A DNA stretch of 64,000 nt from Cryptomeria japonica (lineage: Eukaryota > Streptophyta > Pinopsida > Cupressales > Cupressaceae), in contig NC_081410.1 in the NCBI RefSeq assembly GCF_030272615.1, positions 254,929,533 to 254,993,532 of the forward strand, read 5' to 3'. Shown here piece after piece: positions 47,677 through 59,949 of the stretch. Positions within the stretch are counted from its first letter, which is position 1. Each line of letters starts with the position of its first letter. The notes beneath the pieces were generated by a model. That model saw only the letters and a list, made by a program, of their open reading frames with translations. It did not search any database and was not told the origin of the DNA. The position numbers and the translations under genes are program-made.

Positions 47677-47943
47677 ACTTGCAATTGAGTTTCAAAAACC
47701 CGATTACAAGTTTTGTTGCACTATTAATTGCAAATCAGGTCCTAAGACCTGAAATGCGAGTTCAAACCTTATTACTTGCAATCGGGTCTTAGAAACCCAA
47801 TTGCAAGCACGCAACTCAGTCTCCTTTTTTGCAAGTTCCCTTTACTTGCAATCGGGGTTCCAAAGCCTAATTGTAAGCCAATATTGCATGAACATTTTAT
47901 GTGTTTGCACTTGCAATTAGGTTTCAAAACCCCGATTGTAAGT
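47677..47943. repeat. Array of five related hairpins
   Basis: Imperfect palindromes lie at 47677-47711, 47728-47760, 47774-47807, 47844-47877 and 47909-47943. Each has a left arm like ACTTGCAATCGGGT, a loop of 3-6 bases and a right arm like ACCCGATTGCAAGT. The second has a different inner stem (CAGGTC/GACCTG), so pairing was kept while the sequence changed. Between the hairpins the sequence is not conserved. Confidence 0.8.
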
Positions 47944-50002
47944 TGGTGCCATTTGTGCAAGCATGCTTACTTGCATTTAGGTCTTCAAGAAAATTATGCA
48001 TTCCAAGTTCGTTGTGACCTACTTGCATTTTCAAATTACCTTCCCAAAATTGATTCCAAGCTAGTAGCTTGTTTTTCTTGACAAATTACTTGATTTTTGT
48101 TGGTCTCAACTGCAAGGGGTCTCAATGCATGTGAGGACAGTAAGCAAAATCTAGTGTTGTCATATGTTGATGACATTAAATGAAAAGAATAGATTGTCAT
48201 ATGCACAGAGAGAGTCAGAATATCATTAATTGTGAAGCAGAGAGGACTTGACAAGTGAAGGAGTAATGCAGTAGAATAATGCATTGTTAAAATGCATTAT
48301 AACAGTGCTATGCGACAAAAAGAAATGACTTCCACTATTAATGATGAAAGTTGATGTTCCTAGACAAATACCTGCACCAATCTTGAATACTTCAAGTGCC
48401 AACATTTTGTAGCATCATGAAGACCTCCTAGATAGAGGATGATGTAAATAGAGTCATGTCTCAGATACTTAGATTATTTTCAATTATGCATTTGTAATTT
48501 CCCTTTGATAAATTACATGTAATGCTAAAAATTGTAATTGCAAGTAGTCAAATTACTTGTAGTCTTGTAACTTGTAATTACATGTAAACAAATTAAAAGT
48601 TGAAAGACAATTGGACTAAAATATGGAATAAGTCTTAGTTAGTTGGTATTCTCCCACTTTTCACTCCCACTCCCTCTCCTATATATTTGAGGGTGATCTA
48701 TATAATATCTATCCTTTTGGCAAGCAAGAAAACTCTGCAAAACATTACGATAATTTTTTTGTTTGTTTTATACTTATAAATTTGACTCTCAAGCAATATA
48801 AGGACAACATTTGAGTTTTCAAACTTTGTGTTGATGCTTTGTTCATATATTCATTGTATTCTTATGTTACAATGATATATTTTTTTTCATATACTTGAGA
48901 TTATAGTAAAGTTGTTGGAGAGAGATTTAATCCGATTTCTTGTAGACTTTGTGTTCCAAATATTGGGGGTTAAATTAGCATAGTTGAGTGTTAGGATAAG
49001 AAGAAATCACAAGATTTTGCACGCTTTTAATCATTCCTATTTATAGTAGTTTGGATTGCATCATATCAACAAACTTTAAGTTGTTGTATGTTGCATGTTG
49101 TTATCATACAAATCATTTTGGAAGCTAGATAGGATAGTAGAAAAGTAAAGACTTCAAGCTTTGTTTCTACATTCTCATCCTAGGGAAGTGACAAAAGACT
49201 TTGTGCTTTCATTGAAACTTTGCTTCTTTTATATAGGTATCTTTGTAGTTGTCAAAATTTTTTAAGTTTATATATTTGTCATTCTAATTACAATTTATTT
49301 TTTGAAAAGAGAAAAGAATATCATCTTTTTTGAAAAAAGAGAAAACGATGTTGTCTTGCCCAATTTAGATTAGTGTTTATATGTTATAGTTAATTTGTAA
49401 TAGTAGGAAAGGGGGAGCTTTCCCTTAAAATTAGGAGATGTTTTAACTCACGTTGTGGTTTAAACCATAATTTTACACATTTTCTCAAGTGTACAAAATT
49501 TTCAACCAACACATTGATCAATATGAATAAAGTGGATGAAGCAACATTCTAAGTTAAACGGTTTGTTTGTGATTCGAGGTTACATATCCTCAAGCAAGGG
49601 CCACTTGAGATAGTGTAATTCTCTCTTAGATTAGTTTCATTTATTTAAAACATTAGTTAGATTGTTATTACCTTTCTAGATGCATTTCTATGGTTTTTCA
49701 ATTTATATTGTGTTTATGTAATCTGTTAACATAGTTGATAGTTAGAGTCCAAGTTGCAATTGAGTCATAATGTTGTTTACCTGTAGCCACTATTGTACAT
49801 ATAGAATTTCCATTTAGTATTGTTAATGGTTTCATTAGTTTGTATTTCCATTTACAAATTTGATAAACAACTTAAGAGTCCCTTTCTACACATATAGTGT
49901 TAGCATCATCCAAGTATAGACATCATTGGTCAATAATTAGATGAGCCTCTGCTAGATCATTAGGTTACTCCATGTAGGATTAGTTTCCAAATCAAGAGAG
50001 TG
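47944..50002. other. Non-coding; possible LTR promoter near 48675
   Basis: No ORF. At 48640-48700 TTAGTTAGTTGG, a CTCCCACT-type repeat and CCTATATATTTGAGGG look like the promoter part of an LTR, but neither LTR end was found. TTGTAATTACATGTAA-type words repeat at 48490-48600. Confidence 0.35.
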
Positions 50003-50007
50003 CATTG
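50003..50007. repeat. Target site duplication, left
   Basis: CATTG directly precedes the left LTR and is repeated directly after the right LTR at 63933-63937. A five-base duplication is typical of gypsy integrase. Confidence 0.8.
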
Positions 50008-51125
50008 TATTGACTCTTAGTTTTGCCTTGAATGCTAACAACCTTATGGGAAATTCAGTGATGGGGGACCTTTTATGCAAAACTCACTGAATGACCTTCG
50101 AGTTTGAGAAGCTGGCTCTTCATACAATTGGCGGAGAAAAGGAGAAGAAGAAAACTTAAAACAAACAATCTACACTACCTAGGTGATACGCCATAATATT
50201 TTAGAAAAGTATTAACAACATATAAAACCTAGTCACATGCGGCTTTAAAGCTCATTAAACAATCTACATGCTCAGAACCATTTGAGAGAGTAATTCAACA
50301 AAACTCATTCAACATAAAATGACATTCACCATTCATCCAATAGACAACAAGTCTTAAAACATAGTTTAATCCATGGAGTCTCATAGCATATATCATAGAA
50401 GTTATCGAATTTGAAAATAGCACAAAAGTGATTCTATTAAGCTTCAAATAAAATAATCACAAAGGCCATAGGCACAATTTGACATGTCTATCATTCACCA
50501 AATTTAATTAACATAAAGGCCTCTTCAATGAGATAAAGTCTAAAAATCTCTCTAAAGTCTGAACCCCCTAAAAGAAGGAAAAAGAAAGCATATATAGATC
50601 CCCTGACTCTTAACCAACAATATGCAACATCAACAGCATCCTAGCAACCACTTCTGATAGGAAACTCCCAGTGTGGCACTTCGCGAGACGCTACCCAGTG
50701 AAATGGCCTTTGAAGTTGTTATCCCAACCGCATCATGGTGACCCCTGCACCTGCCCAACAATAAAATCATGATGCAAACCATATTCTGGTTCACAAACCA
50801 CCATTGAAGACACGCGGTGACTCAAGGGAGACCCTAAGTCAAGCTTGAATAGAGAACCAGATCGTGTAACACGGGGACACCAAGTGTCACCACCTTTACA
50901 TGATGGATGGTGGGGCCGAGAAGCATACACCAAGAAAAAGAATTGATCCATGCTGCAGCTCCGTGTTCTCTCAACTTTGAGCGAGAAAAGCAAGCCACTT
51001 AGGAAAACGCTGAGACACCACTTGGCATGCATGTTGACGAACAAAAAAAGGGGCCAAAAATCAAAAGAAGTCACTCCCACTTGACCAAAATGCCACCTAC
51101 GAGCAATCCATAAATAATATTAACA
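50008..51125 (-). repeat. 3' LTR (left)
   Basis: It is 1118 bases long, exactly as long as the right LTR. The outer end reads TATTGACTC (TG mutated to TA) and the inner end ATATTAACA. By eye roughly nine of ten bases match the right LTR in the first 400 positions. A minus-strand TATA box (GATCTATATATGC) lies at 50587-50600. The sequence next to the inner end (GACTAAATGGGGAC, complement purine-poor) is not a clear polypurine tract. Confidence 0.92.
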
Positions 51126-51503
51126 TTCTCAGTGACTAAATGGGGACTTCTGCCTGCGGAATGCTAGAACCCAAAATTGTTGGTTCAGAGACCACACTTC
51201 ATGTCAGAATGGGGAACAATAGACCAGAGACCTACTATAATGGAAACCATTCATCCTCAGAGGGTAGCACTTGCGCTTCCAGATTCTAGTAGTGTTGGTC
51301 TAAACAGATTACTTCATTAAATGGCAAGTTTGCCAGTTCATCATGGACCAGTTTCAAGAGCGCGTAGAGTTGGGCCAGGGGATGCAAGAGACTCTCGACT
51401 TCCTTCACTGAAATAGGATTGCTCAGGTGCTTTAGGAAGGTTTGCTCTTGCTGTAATTTCTCTATCTAGCTCATCACTTGTTCAATCCCTAGCATGGAGC
51501 CAT
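51126..51503. other. 3' untranslated region of the 13.9-kb element
   Basis: No ORF or repeat is seen between the end of the extra ORF and the 3' LTR. The expected purine tract next to the LTR is missing or mutated. Confidence 0.5.
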
Positions 51504-54500
51504 CTACAGGAAAAGGAGAAGGTAGACCCCCCAAAAAAATCTCTCTACGTGTTGCTTGATATTTGGAACTAAAATCTTCAAAGGCTCAAGCACTACTGAT
51601 ACATGCATGATTACCCTGTGCTGGTTAATGAAAACATTAGTCTTCCTGATTAATTGCTTGCGGTCTGTAATTCCTTTTGCTCTCAATTTTTCATCTGGAG
51701 CGACATACATCAACTGAATTAAGCTCTGGTCTACGGGGAACTTAGGACCAATGAAAAACATGAGGCTATTAATGAGAGCACCTGCTTTGGCACAGAGAGA
51801 TTGTGCTTCTCCTAGGAATCTCAGTATGGGTTGCAGCGAAGGGAAATACTGCTTAATTCTCTCCTAATGAGAAACATACAATTCTACTAAAATTGGAGAG
51901 AAATATTGAAGAACCTCTAGAGGGGGAGGAAGGTTTGATAACTGGGAGACTTCCTCATCTTTTTCTCTTATCTTGTCTTGTAGCTCCTTGCACTTGTCTT
52001 GTTCATGGGCCACCTGACTTTCTAGAGTGAGGATCTTGGTGTTTCCATCCCATGAAGCTAGTTGAAGTTGCGATATGCGATCCCGTTCTTGCTGCAACAA
52101 ACCTTCCACATCCAGGAATTTCTTTTCAACTTGCTCCATGCTACTTTGTTTCTCATGCACATCTATTTCAAACCTTTCTCTTTCCTTCAAAAGCGTGACT
52201 TGTGTATCACTCAGCTGTCGATCGTATTCTTCTTTTAGGCGGATTTGCTCACGCAACTGTGTATGAATTTGGGTAGCATCTCTAGAAGTTGCTTTTAGTT
52301 GTTGTATTTCTTGCTCCCTCTCCTACAATTATTTCAAGGCCACATTCCTCATTGCCTCTTGTCCTTTCAATTAAGAGCTCACATTGTTTAGGGCAGACTG
52401 CAACTTTCCCTTTTCAGAGTTGGCCTGGGTTAACAATCCCTGCAAGTAGTTGATTTCAACATTTCCAGCTTTGTCTTCCTTTCTCTATTGGTCCAAGGAT
52501 TCCTGGAGGCTCACATTCTCTTCTTGCATTTTATCTAGATGATGACTCTTTTTGATGAAATCAGAAGACACAGCCTTCAAGGTTTCTTCCATCATTTATA
52601 CTTTATTAGATGTCATAGTGTTCAAGAGATTGACCCTAACAATATGCAAGGTGTAATCACTGGGTCTCATTTGGGCCTCTGGCTATCGACCTTTGGGAAC
52701 ATGGTCACAAAGAAGAGACTATCCTTTTCCTTTCTAAAATGCATTTGTACATGCGGATGGGTTGTGTTGGCACCTTCCTTCTACTTTCTCTTACCAATCC
52801 CGCCAATATGTGTAGTCTTGGCATAGGTAGCCTGTTGTTGATAAGCATCCAGGTTTGCAATATCTTGGCCTGCAAATGCTGCACCAGGAGGGATTGCAAA
52901 GGGGAATTGGGAAATAGGGCCACCAAAAGAGGTTTGAATGGGATGTGCAAGCATGGTTGGGGAAAACAACGGGACGAAAGGAGAGGGTCCTGAGGAAAAT
53001 GGATCAGTAGATGCTACCTTGACATTTGGGGGAGGAGTGGGCTCTTCGAAACCAAGCCTACACAAGATAGTGGTTGTATCAGGCATTTGTGGGGAAAACA
53101 CTGCATGAAGAAAATTGAGGGTAGGGAGTGAAATAGAGACACGTGATAACACAACTCGTGGGTCGATTGGCGGCCCAATGGGTGCTAATGTGAGGGTAGT
53201 GGGGTTTTGGGAAGACATAGATGCAACTTGGGATGCTATATAAGATAGAAATTGAGTAGAGAGAAAGGGCAAAGAAGGGCGTACCTGAGCCATAGAAGCC
53301 ACCGGTTGTTGAGAGGCTGAAGGAACCACAAGGAACCAAGAAGATGAACCCTTCTTAGTAGAACCCAAATATTGCTTTTTATTGGAAGGGGAATCAGGAG
53401 CCTACTTCTTAGCTGATCTTTTGGTGGTTTGGGAATGGGGTCTCCGGATTGAACATGTGAGAGGAAGAGGAATACTAGACTTGGTCTCTTGCTCTTCTAC
53501 ATTTATAACTTTTACCTCCTACTGTTGGGCCTCCTCGGAGGATGAGTCACCATGTGGGAACTCATTTCCTTTCTCTTCATCTGATTTGTTATGTTGTTGC
53601 CATTTGGTCTCAAAATGCTCATCAAAAGGAGCATTCCCGATGTTAGCCCTAGGTTGATTCTCTTCCTGACAGTAGATGTAGAAATCCTCCCTCTTTTTAT
53701 TAGGCCACAAATCCAATCTCATGGCTTCTATCATGCTCCAGGAAATGGGCTTCATTGGATTGTACTTTTGTAGGATAGAGTAAAAATTCAACCACAAGGG
53801 ATGTTCAAAATAGGAAAATCATTGGGACCCACATAGAGATTTGGGTCATTCACTAGCGGGTTGGTGTGTCCTTCCCACAAACTCTGCGGTTCATGCTTAA
53901 CCACATTTTTTCTCTTAGACAGGCACCCATCCGGGTCATAAATCCACACACCATCAATTACTACCAAGCCACTTTGCACCAACTTGGAGGTCATGACATT
54001 TTCAGCAATGCTCCTCTATACAAGAGTAATGGGGTCAATAGCCTTGTGGTCATCTATTATGGAGGTATCATGTTTTCCCGCCCCTATAGCTTTGTCAATC
54101 TCCACCAACTATGAGAAAATTTTAAGGGTGAGGGTTCTCTCCGTGACATAAGTAGGTAGGCGGAAGGGTTCTTCAGAGAAGCCATGCACCCAGATAAAGG
54201 AAAAGTCACTACCCATAAACTAGTCACAAGGGGGGCGTTCATTGTATATCCAATTCCTTTATATCGGGGAAAAGTGGGCGAAAGGCTCTTTGGGGATCAA
54301 ACCAAGATCTTGAAGGACGAGAGTCAGGTAATAGTTTGAAAACTAGTAGGCATCGTAAGAAGCTAGCAAGATGGGCGTCCAGGACGACACGAGAATTTTG
54401 TTTCCTAGCTCATCATGAGTAGCCAATCACATGAATTGGTTGGAAAAATGTCATTTTGGTGTAGGAAAAGGTGAACTAGGAATGAGGCAAACCTGAACCA

Positions 54501-55298
54501 TCAAAAATGTTGAAATTCAGATAATTGCTTCACCATTTCTTTGGCTATTAAGACAGAGAAGTCAAAATGAAATGGCCCTTTCTACTTCTGACATTTGAAC
54601 AGGAAACCCATCATAGGGACAGTGATCTCCCGATTGTTATCGTGACCACATAGCCATGCAAGGGTTGAGCAGATATCTTTGAGGTCATCATACCTCAAAT
54701 CACTATAGGACAAAGGGAATCTTGGAGGGCTGACTGTTGGACTTTGATTCAGCATGTCATGATAGAATGAGATGATATCTCTTCTAGTGTCCCAATATTC
54801 CTCCATGGAGCTCTCAATGAACACCTCTGTGCTGTCAAATATAGGACAACATAAAATATCCCTAATAGCCTCTGGGGTTATAACTACTCTTAGAAGAGAT
54901 CCCTGAATTGAAGAAGAACCAAGCTCAAACCTATTGGTGCATGCAACTACAAACTCTAGACAATGCAGAACCATGGGAACCACGAACTGAGGAGCAACAC
55001 TATTCCAGAATTTGACTGTCATAGATTGTGGCTCATTCCTGTGATTTACCATCCTACCGCAAGTGACCTCTCTGAGGTTCTTCAACTACCTATGAAGTTT
55101 GGACTCAATGACACTCTCCATAGAATCTATCACCACCATAGGGTTGTGGGTGGCTGACTTTGATTTAGGTTTGGTTCTTTGATATTCTGGCTTTGGGGAC
55201 ATGACGTGAGAGGAATATGAGAGTTCCTCGAATACATCTACCCACATTTTTCCTTGGAAAGAATCTAAGGAGGCTTCTTCCATCTCCATCTTTTGCAA
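51504..55298 (-). pseudogene. Long extra ORF after integrase (sense strand), unknown function
   Basis: Several open stretches follow one another in sense order. An N-terminal globular part (55298-54582) includes MTVKFWNSVAPQF, VVITPEAIRDILCCPIF and a final CGHDNNREITVPMMGFLF. A middle part is around 53994-53519 (YDPDGCLSKRK, SWSMIEAMRLDLWPNKKREDF), followed by a Pro/Ser/Ala-rich low-complexity part (53368-52781) and a strong coiled coil (52256-51864, heptads with EQVEKKFLDVEGLLQQERDRI). The C-terminal block is 51761-51504. I do not recognise the family. Extra ORFs at this place are known in Tat/Athila elements; the N-terminal ITPEAIRDIL pattern is like other plant transposon extra proteins. 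Frameshifts are many, so the true length (about 1200 codons) is an estimate. Confidence 0.6.
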
Positions 55299-55889
55299 GC
55301 AAAGGTTCTCTTTCTGACACCTCTAAATATTTTTGGCCCTTGGGGGTGTAAAATGAACAATATGATATGCACTTTTGGAGACCTTCTTCCTTAAATACGT
55401 CACATGCCTAGATTTATGTGAAAGAGGGCATTTAATGACAAGCAGTTGTCTACACGTATGCCACTTCATTTTCCAAGTTGTAATTAATTTTAAAAAAGGA
55501 TAAGCACCACCATCTAAATTCCCCGAGAAGATTCCTATTCAGTCCATTGTTGCTTCGAGCCACTTGAGGTGATCTGTTTGTCAGGACAAATCTCCCCATT
55601 AAGGAGAGTATCTGCAGCTAGCGAGGCTCACACGAGTCACAATAGACCTGTGGGTATTCTGACTTAGACATGATGTACCTATATATACGCGTGGCATCTA
55701 AGGACACCACTTCTCTTTTCAAGGTACAGGACAGGGTGTACGCAATATGAGAAAAGACAACTGTGTCAAAAATTGGGAGCACTGGCTTTCCACTTAATTC
55801 ATTACCTGGAGCTGAAAATCTACTATAAATATGTCCTTTCAAACATTATTTTGCACAGTATCCATCTCAACAATGAAGTTTCCTGAAAA
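55299..55889. other. Spacer between the two extra ORFs
   Basis: A 74-codon minus frame (55842-55618) and a plus frame (DLDMMYLYIRVASKDTT from about 55662) are both partly open. I cannot tell which, if either, was coding. Confidence 0.3.
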
Positions 55890-56681
55890 ATGGATACTCC
55901 TGTCAGGCTTACCAGTAGTAAGGCTCAAGTCGCTTTCTTAGGCAATATCTCAGACTGGATGTTACAGGGGATGACACAATGTAAAAATCCTTTGATCATT
56001 GCTACCATCAAATGGGTGCTTGGGGAGGAATTCATTGATGATGTGGATAGATATCGTGTCAACACGGATATCTGCTCATGTTTTGTGGTTTCATTACTGG
56101 ATATCGGGATGATTGGTTATCTGACCTCAAAGCTAGCTAAATCTCTCTTCCCTCTAGAGTATCTAGGTGGCCAAGAGGACATTGTGGCATACTACATTCC
56201 TTTTAGAGGTTTACCTTTGGCCTCAAATCTGCAATGTTTCATCACCCTCGGTGAGGAGGTGACTTGATATCCACTTACAAGCGGCCTGAAGACCATGTCG
56301 CTCTTATCTCATCTCTTTCGAGCAGAGATTTCTATGAAGTTCCTCCTCCAAGTTCATCTAATAGGGCCTATTCTAGCTAGCACCAAGTGGTACACTGAAT
56401 TCAGAGAGTACATCTTCTCGCGGATCTTGATGCCGCATGTTCTCCCTAACTCGGTGCTTGTGTTGATAGCTCAGGAGCTTGACGACAACTCTAGCCATGA
56501 GTGGTCAGAGGGAGATGATGCTGAAGATGAAGATGATTACTCTGAATTCTAGATGGAGGAGGAGGATGATGAAGAAGATTGCAGAGATATTGCTACCCTG
56601 TTTCAAAAGTTTGTCTCTTTATTTCTCAAATATAGGCCACAGGCCTTCTGCATGTATTGTACCAAGATACTTATAATATAA
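55890..56681 (+). pseudogene. Antisense ORF between integrase and the extra ORF
   Basis: One plus-strand frame runs for about 263 codons with only two stops (TGA at 56265, TAG at 56550), opposite to the element genes. The protein has mixed globular composition (GNISDWMLQGMTQ, CFVVSLLDIGMIGYL, SLFPLEYLGGQEDIVAYYI, TKWYTEFREYIF) and an acidic tail (EGDDAEDEDDYSEF, MEEEDDEEDCRD). No family was recognised. Acidic runs just before the end also occur in other element extra proteins. It ends 138 bases before the integrase terminus on the other strand. Confidence 0.5.
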
Positions 56682-56818
56682 TGATTTCCTTTTGCTTGCT
56701 CAAGGTGTATCTTGTGGTTCACTTTTTATTTTTGGTAATGCATGAAGAAACATAATTAAATAAATAAGGAATGCTAAAATACATTATTTACATTATTTTA
56801 CATTAGGAAATTTGCTGC

Positions 56819-58090
56819 TAGTGAAAGGGTTTAAGATGAAACCCGTTGACCGGGATTTTGAGAGGTTCCCCCTACATATTCTCAAGATCAAAAGCATTAA
56901 AACCCTTTTAATTCATAATACAGATGGGTCCCTCCCATAAACCATCAAATTTAGCATGCTGACCGAGCTTGGCTGCCCTCTCATTATACTTCAAAACAAG
57001 GTTGCCTTGTTTGAGTCCTGGGTCAGAACTTTTCTTATTATCAAACCACCTCTTGACGGTTTTGAAGGGATGAAAATGCTGCTTGCCTTGCTTCCTCTAG
57101 CTCCATAAGCTCTACCAATCTCACCTCCATGGGATCATTTTTGGCTACCTCGATAGATTTGAGTAACTGTAAGGCGAGGATCTCCAAAGACATGGGGAAT
57201 AAGGCATCCTTTTCGTAGACCAGCTTGTATGGCGAGTTCTTTAGAATCTACTTGGGCATGATCCCATCTACCCATAACACGCTTATCAAGTGGTGATGCC
57301 ACTCCCTTTTGTGCTCAGAGCCCATTTTTTTAATGAGTCTTATGAGATTCTTGTTAGTGGACTCAACTAGGCTATTTTCCTGTGGATAGTAGTTTGAGGA
57401 GGTCTTTAGGTAGATACCTCGACTGAGAGAAAACTGAGTGACTCATGAGCCTATGAATGCTCACACATTGTCCAATATTGTGGTCTTTGGCAGACCATAC
57501 CAGCACACTAAGTCTTCCAGAAATTATAATATCTCTGCCTCTGATGATTTCCTCAAGAGGACAGCCTCAGACCATCTGGTGAAGTAGTCAGTAGTAGTCA
57601 GGATCCACTTGGAGGGTTGATCATTCCTATGAAATTGAGACCCCATTAAGCAAAGGGTTCTTCCACCATTATGAGCCTGAGTGACATTGCCGCCTTTCTG
57701 AACTTACCACTATGGTAGTGACATTCTTTGCATTCTCTTACCAGAGTACGTGAATATTTAACCATAAACGGTTAGAAGTACCCAACGCGGGTGACCTTAA
57801 TGATGGTGGTTTGCACTAAATAGTGACCTCCCGATAATCCATAATGGAATTCATGTATAATCTTACTAGCTTGGCCTTGGTCCACGCAGCAGAGTAGGAT
57901 TCCATCAAAATTTCTCTTAAAAATAACTCCTTCCACTAGATGGAAGTTGATGTTCTACATCCTATAGAATGTCTTCTTTTTGGGAGGGAGGTTTGCAGGG
58001 AAAATTCCAATCTTCATAAAATGTTTTTGATTCTCCATCCAGCATACTTTTGTTGGTTTGGAGGTGACCATTTCAACTTCCTCTGTAGTA
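56819..58090 (-). pseudogene. Integrase
   Basis: The zinc-binding part (57880-57700) shows IIHEFHYGLSGGHY and CKECH. The core at 57650-57250 has NFIGMINPPSG in place of DFIG (first catalytic Asp to Asn), TTILDN (second Asp kept) and VESTNKNLIRLIKK (Glu kept). The C-terminal region has RWFDNKKSSDPGLKQGNLVL and ends near 56819 with the gypsy-type IPVNGFHLKPF. Stops and frameshifts are present. Unlike the element at 237-1855, no second RNase H precedes it: reverse transcriptase RNase H leads into integrase through a short linker. Confidence 0.85.
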
Positions 58091-59852
58091 GTCTTGGCCT
58101 CTTGAGGGTTAGACTCTTGCATTATATATTCGCACAAGCCTTTGCCATGGATTACCATGGTGGGTCTAACATCAATGTCATATTCTAGGATTTTGGTAAT
58201 CTAGTTTGCTCTCTTCTCTATAATGTTGCCTTCCATTATATATTCCCTGACTGAAGGGTGGGCGACATACATACTAGTCTTATTACAGGCGATAAAATGC
58301 CTGAACTTTTTTAGGCCCTTGACAATGGCCAAAGCTTTCTTTTCAACAAAATTGTATTTAGCCTCATATTCTTTCAGAGTTTTGGAATGGAAAGCTATGA
58401 GATGCTCACCTCTTTTGTCTGCATCTTTCTGGGTTAGAACCATGACAATGCTATAATTGCTAGAGAAAACATACATTATAAAATCCTTGGACATATTAGG
58501 GTTGGAGAGAATGGGAGCCAAGGAGATGGAATATTTGATCCTCTTGAATGCCTCTTTATCTTTAGGAGTCCATTTAAAATGCATTTCCCTTTTAAGCATT
58601 AGAGTGATGGGCCTCACCATCCCAACAAAGTCTGAGATAAAGTGGCTAACAAAGTTAACTTTGCCTAGGAAGGACTGAACGTCCTTCTTAGTGACAGGAA
58701 GAGGAAGCACCTTTATTGCCTTCACTCAATCTAGATCGATGGAGACTCCTTCTTTTGACACTATGTGTCCCAATAATTTCCCTTGTGGGACCCCGAAGAT
58801 GCATTTCTTTGGGTTTAATGAGATGCCAAATTCCAAAGACTTCTGAAACACTAGCTCAAGATGATTGAAGTGATCTTCTTTATACTTTGAAAACATGATC
58901 AAGTCATCCAAGAAGATGAGGATGATTTTTTAATGAGCTCGTTGAAAGCTAGATCCATAGCTCTCTGAAAAGTGGTGCCAGCGTTTGACAACCCAAATGA
59001 CATTTTGTGATAAGCAAATGTTCCCTATTTGGTTGTGAAGGTTGTCTTATGTTGATCTTCTAGCTTTACCAATACCTGGTTATAAGCTGAGAACCCATCC
59101 AATATCAAAAACATCTCTGACCCTGCTATAGTGCTTAACAATTGTTCCATGGATGGAAAAGGGTAATGGTATTTTAGAGAGGCTTGGTTCAAGTCACAAA
59201 AGTCTACACAGAGCCGGATATCCCCATTCTTCTTTCCAACTAGCACCAAATTTGATACCCATGTACTATGCTTGATGGGGAAGATGATCTTTGATTCTAC
59301 CAATTTCTTCAATTCCTGCACCATAAGAAACTCAATCTTTAGATTAACAGCTCTTTGCTTCTGTCGAACCAACTTGGCCCCATCAACAAGCTCAATGGTG
59401 TGTTGAATGATGCTAGAATTGTATCCTTTCAAATCCTCATATGACCATGCTAGCACTGACACATATTCATCACAATATCGAGCCAATCTATCTTGGTCTT
59501 CTGAGGGAACTTCCTTTCCAAACTTAAGTATTCTCCCATTCCCTACTGACATTTTGACATAGTCACCTTTATTGGCCATGAGTTTTTGCTTTTCATTTTT
59601 GGCATCATCATGGTCAAAAACATTCTCCAGGGTGATCAATCCATTTGGAATCTTTTTGGATTTCAATTGAATGATTCGATCCTCGTAAGCCTCCTTTACT
59701 TTAGGATGCAATTGGTTAGAAAACTCTCCAGAGTTTTGAATGAACAGAGCAATTTGCTCATCACTCTCAAAAACTTGCCAGTAGGTGTTGTTGCCTAGAA
59801 TAGCTGGTTGAATGATCACATAGACTACCTGGGGGTTGGCAAGCAGGTCCAC
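58091..59852 (-). pseudogene. Reverse transcriptase with its own RNase H
   Basis: A 275-codon open part (59852-59025) leads through a linker into motifs VRQKQRAVN, GDIRLCVDFCDLNQASLKYHYP and LILDGFSAYNQV (first catalytic Asp). After a frameshift come MSFGLSNAGTTFQRAMD and FLDDLIMFSKYKED (about 58920-58885), so the catalytic box is intact. The connection (HIVSKEGVSIDLD, SFLGKVNFVSHFI) leads to RNase H at 58540-58200 (FIMYVFSSNYSIVMVLTQ). There the first catalytic Asp is Phe, as in degenerate Tat RNase H; then AHPSVREYIMEG and GKGLCEYIMQ. Main breaks are near 59020, 58725 and 58200. Confidence 0.9.
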
Positions 59853-59949
59853 AGTAGGGTTGAATTATGACCCAATAGTAGCCATCCAATCAGCGAATGC
59901 ATTTGTCTTTCAAGGAACTCTCTGGATGTTGAAAGCATCAAAGATTTCG

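Noticed and set aside
47776-48081. 101-codon plus-strand frame and its minus counterpart
   Set aside because: They read through the hairpin array, whose palindromes keep both strands open; no independent coding signal.
48640-48800. Host gene promoter with TATA box
   Set aside because: No ORF or splice pattern follows; the composition fits an LTR promoter better.
52739-52993. 84-codon plus-strand frame with Cys-rich segments
   Set aside because: It overlaps the Pro/Ser/Ala-rich part of the minus-strand extra ORF in antisense and has no motif of its own.
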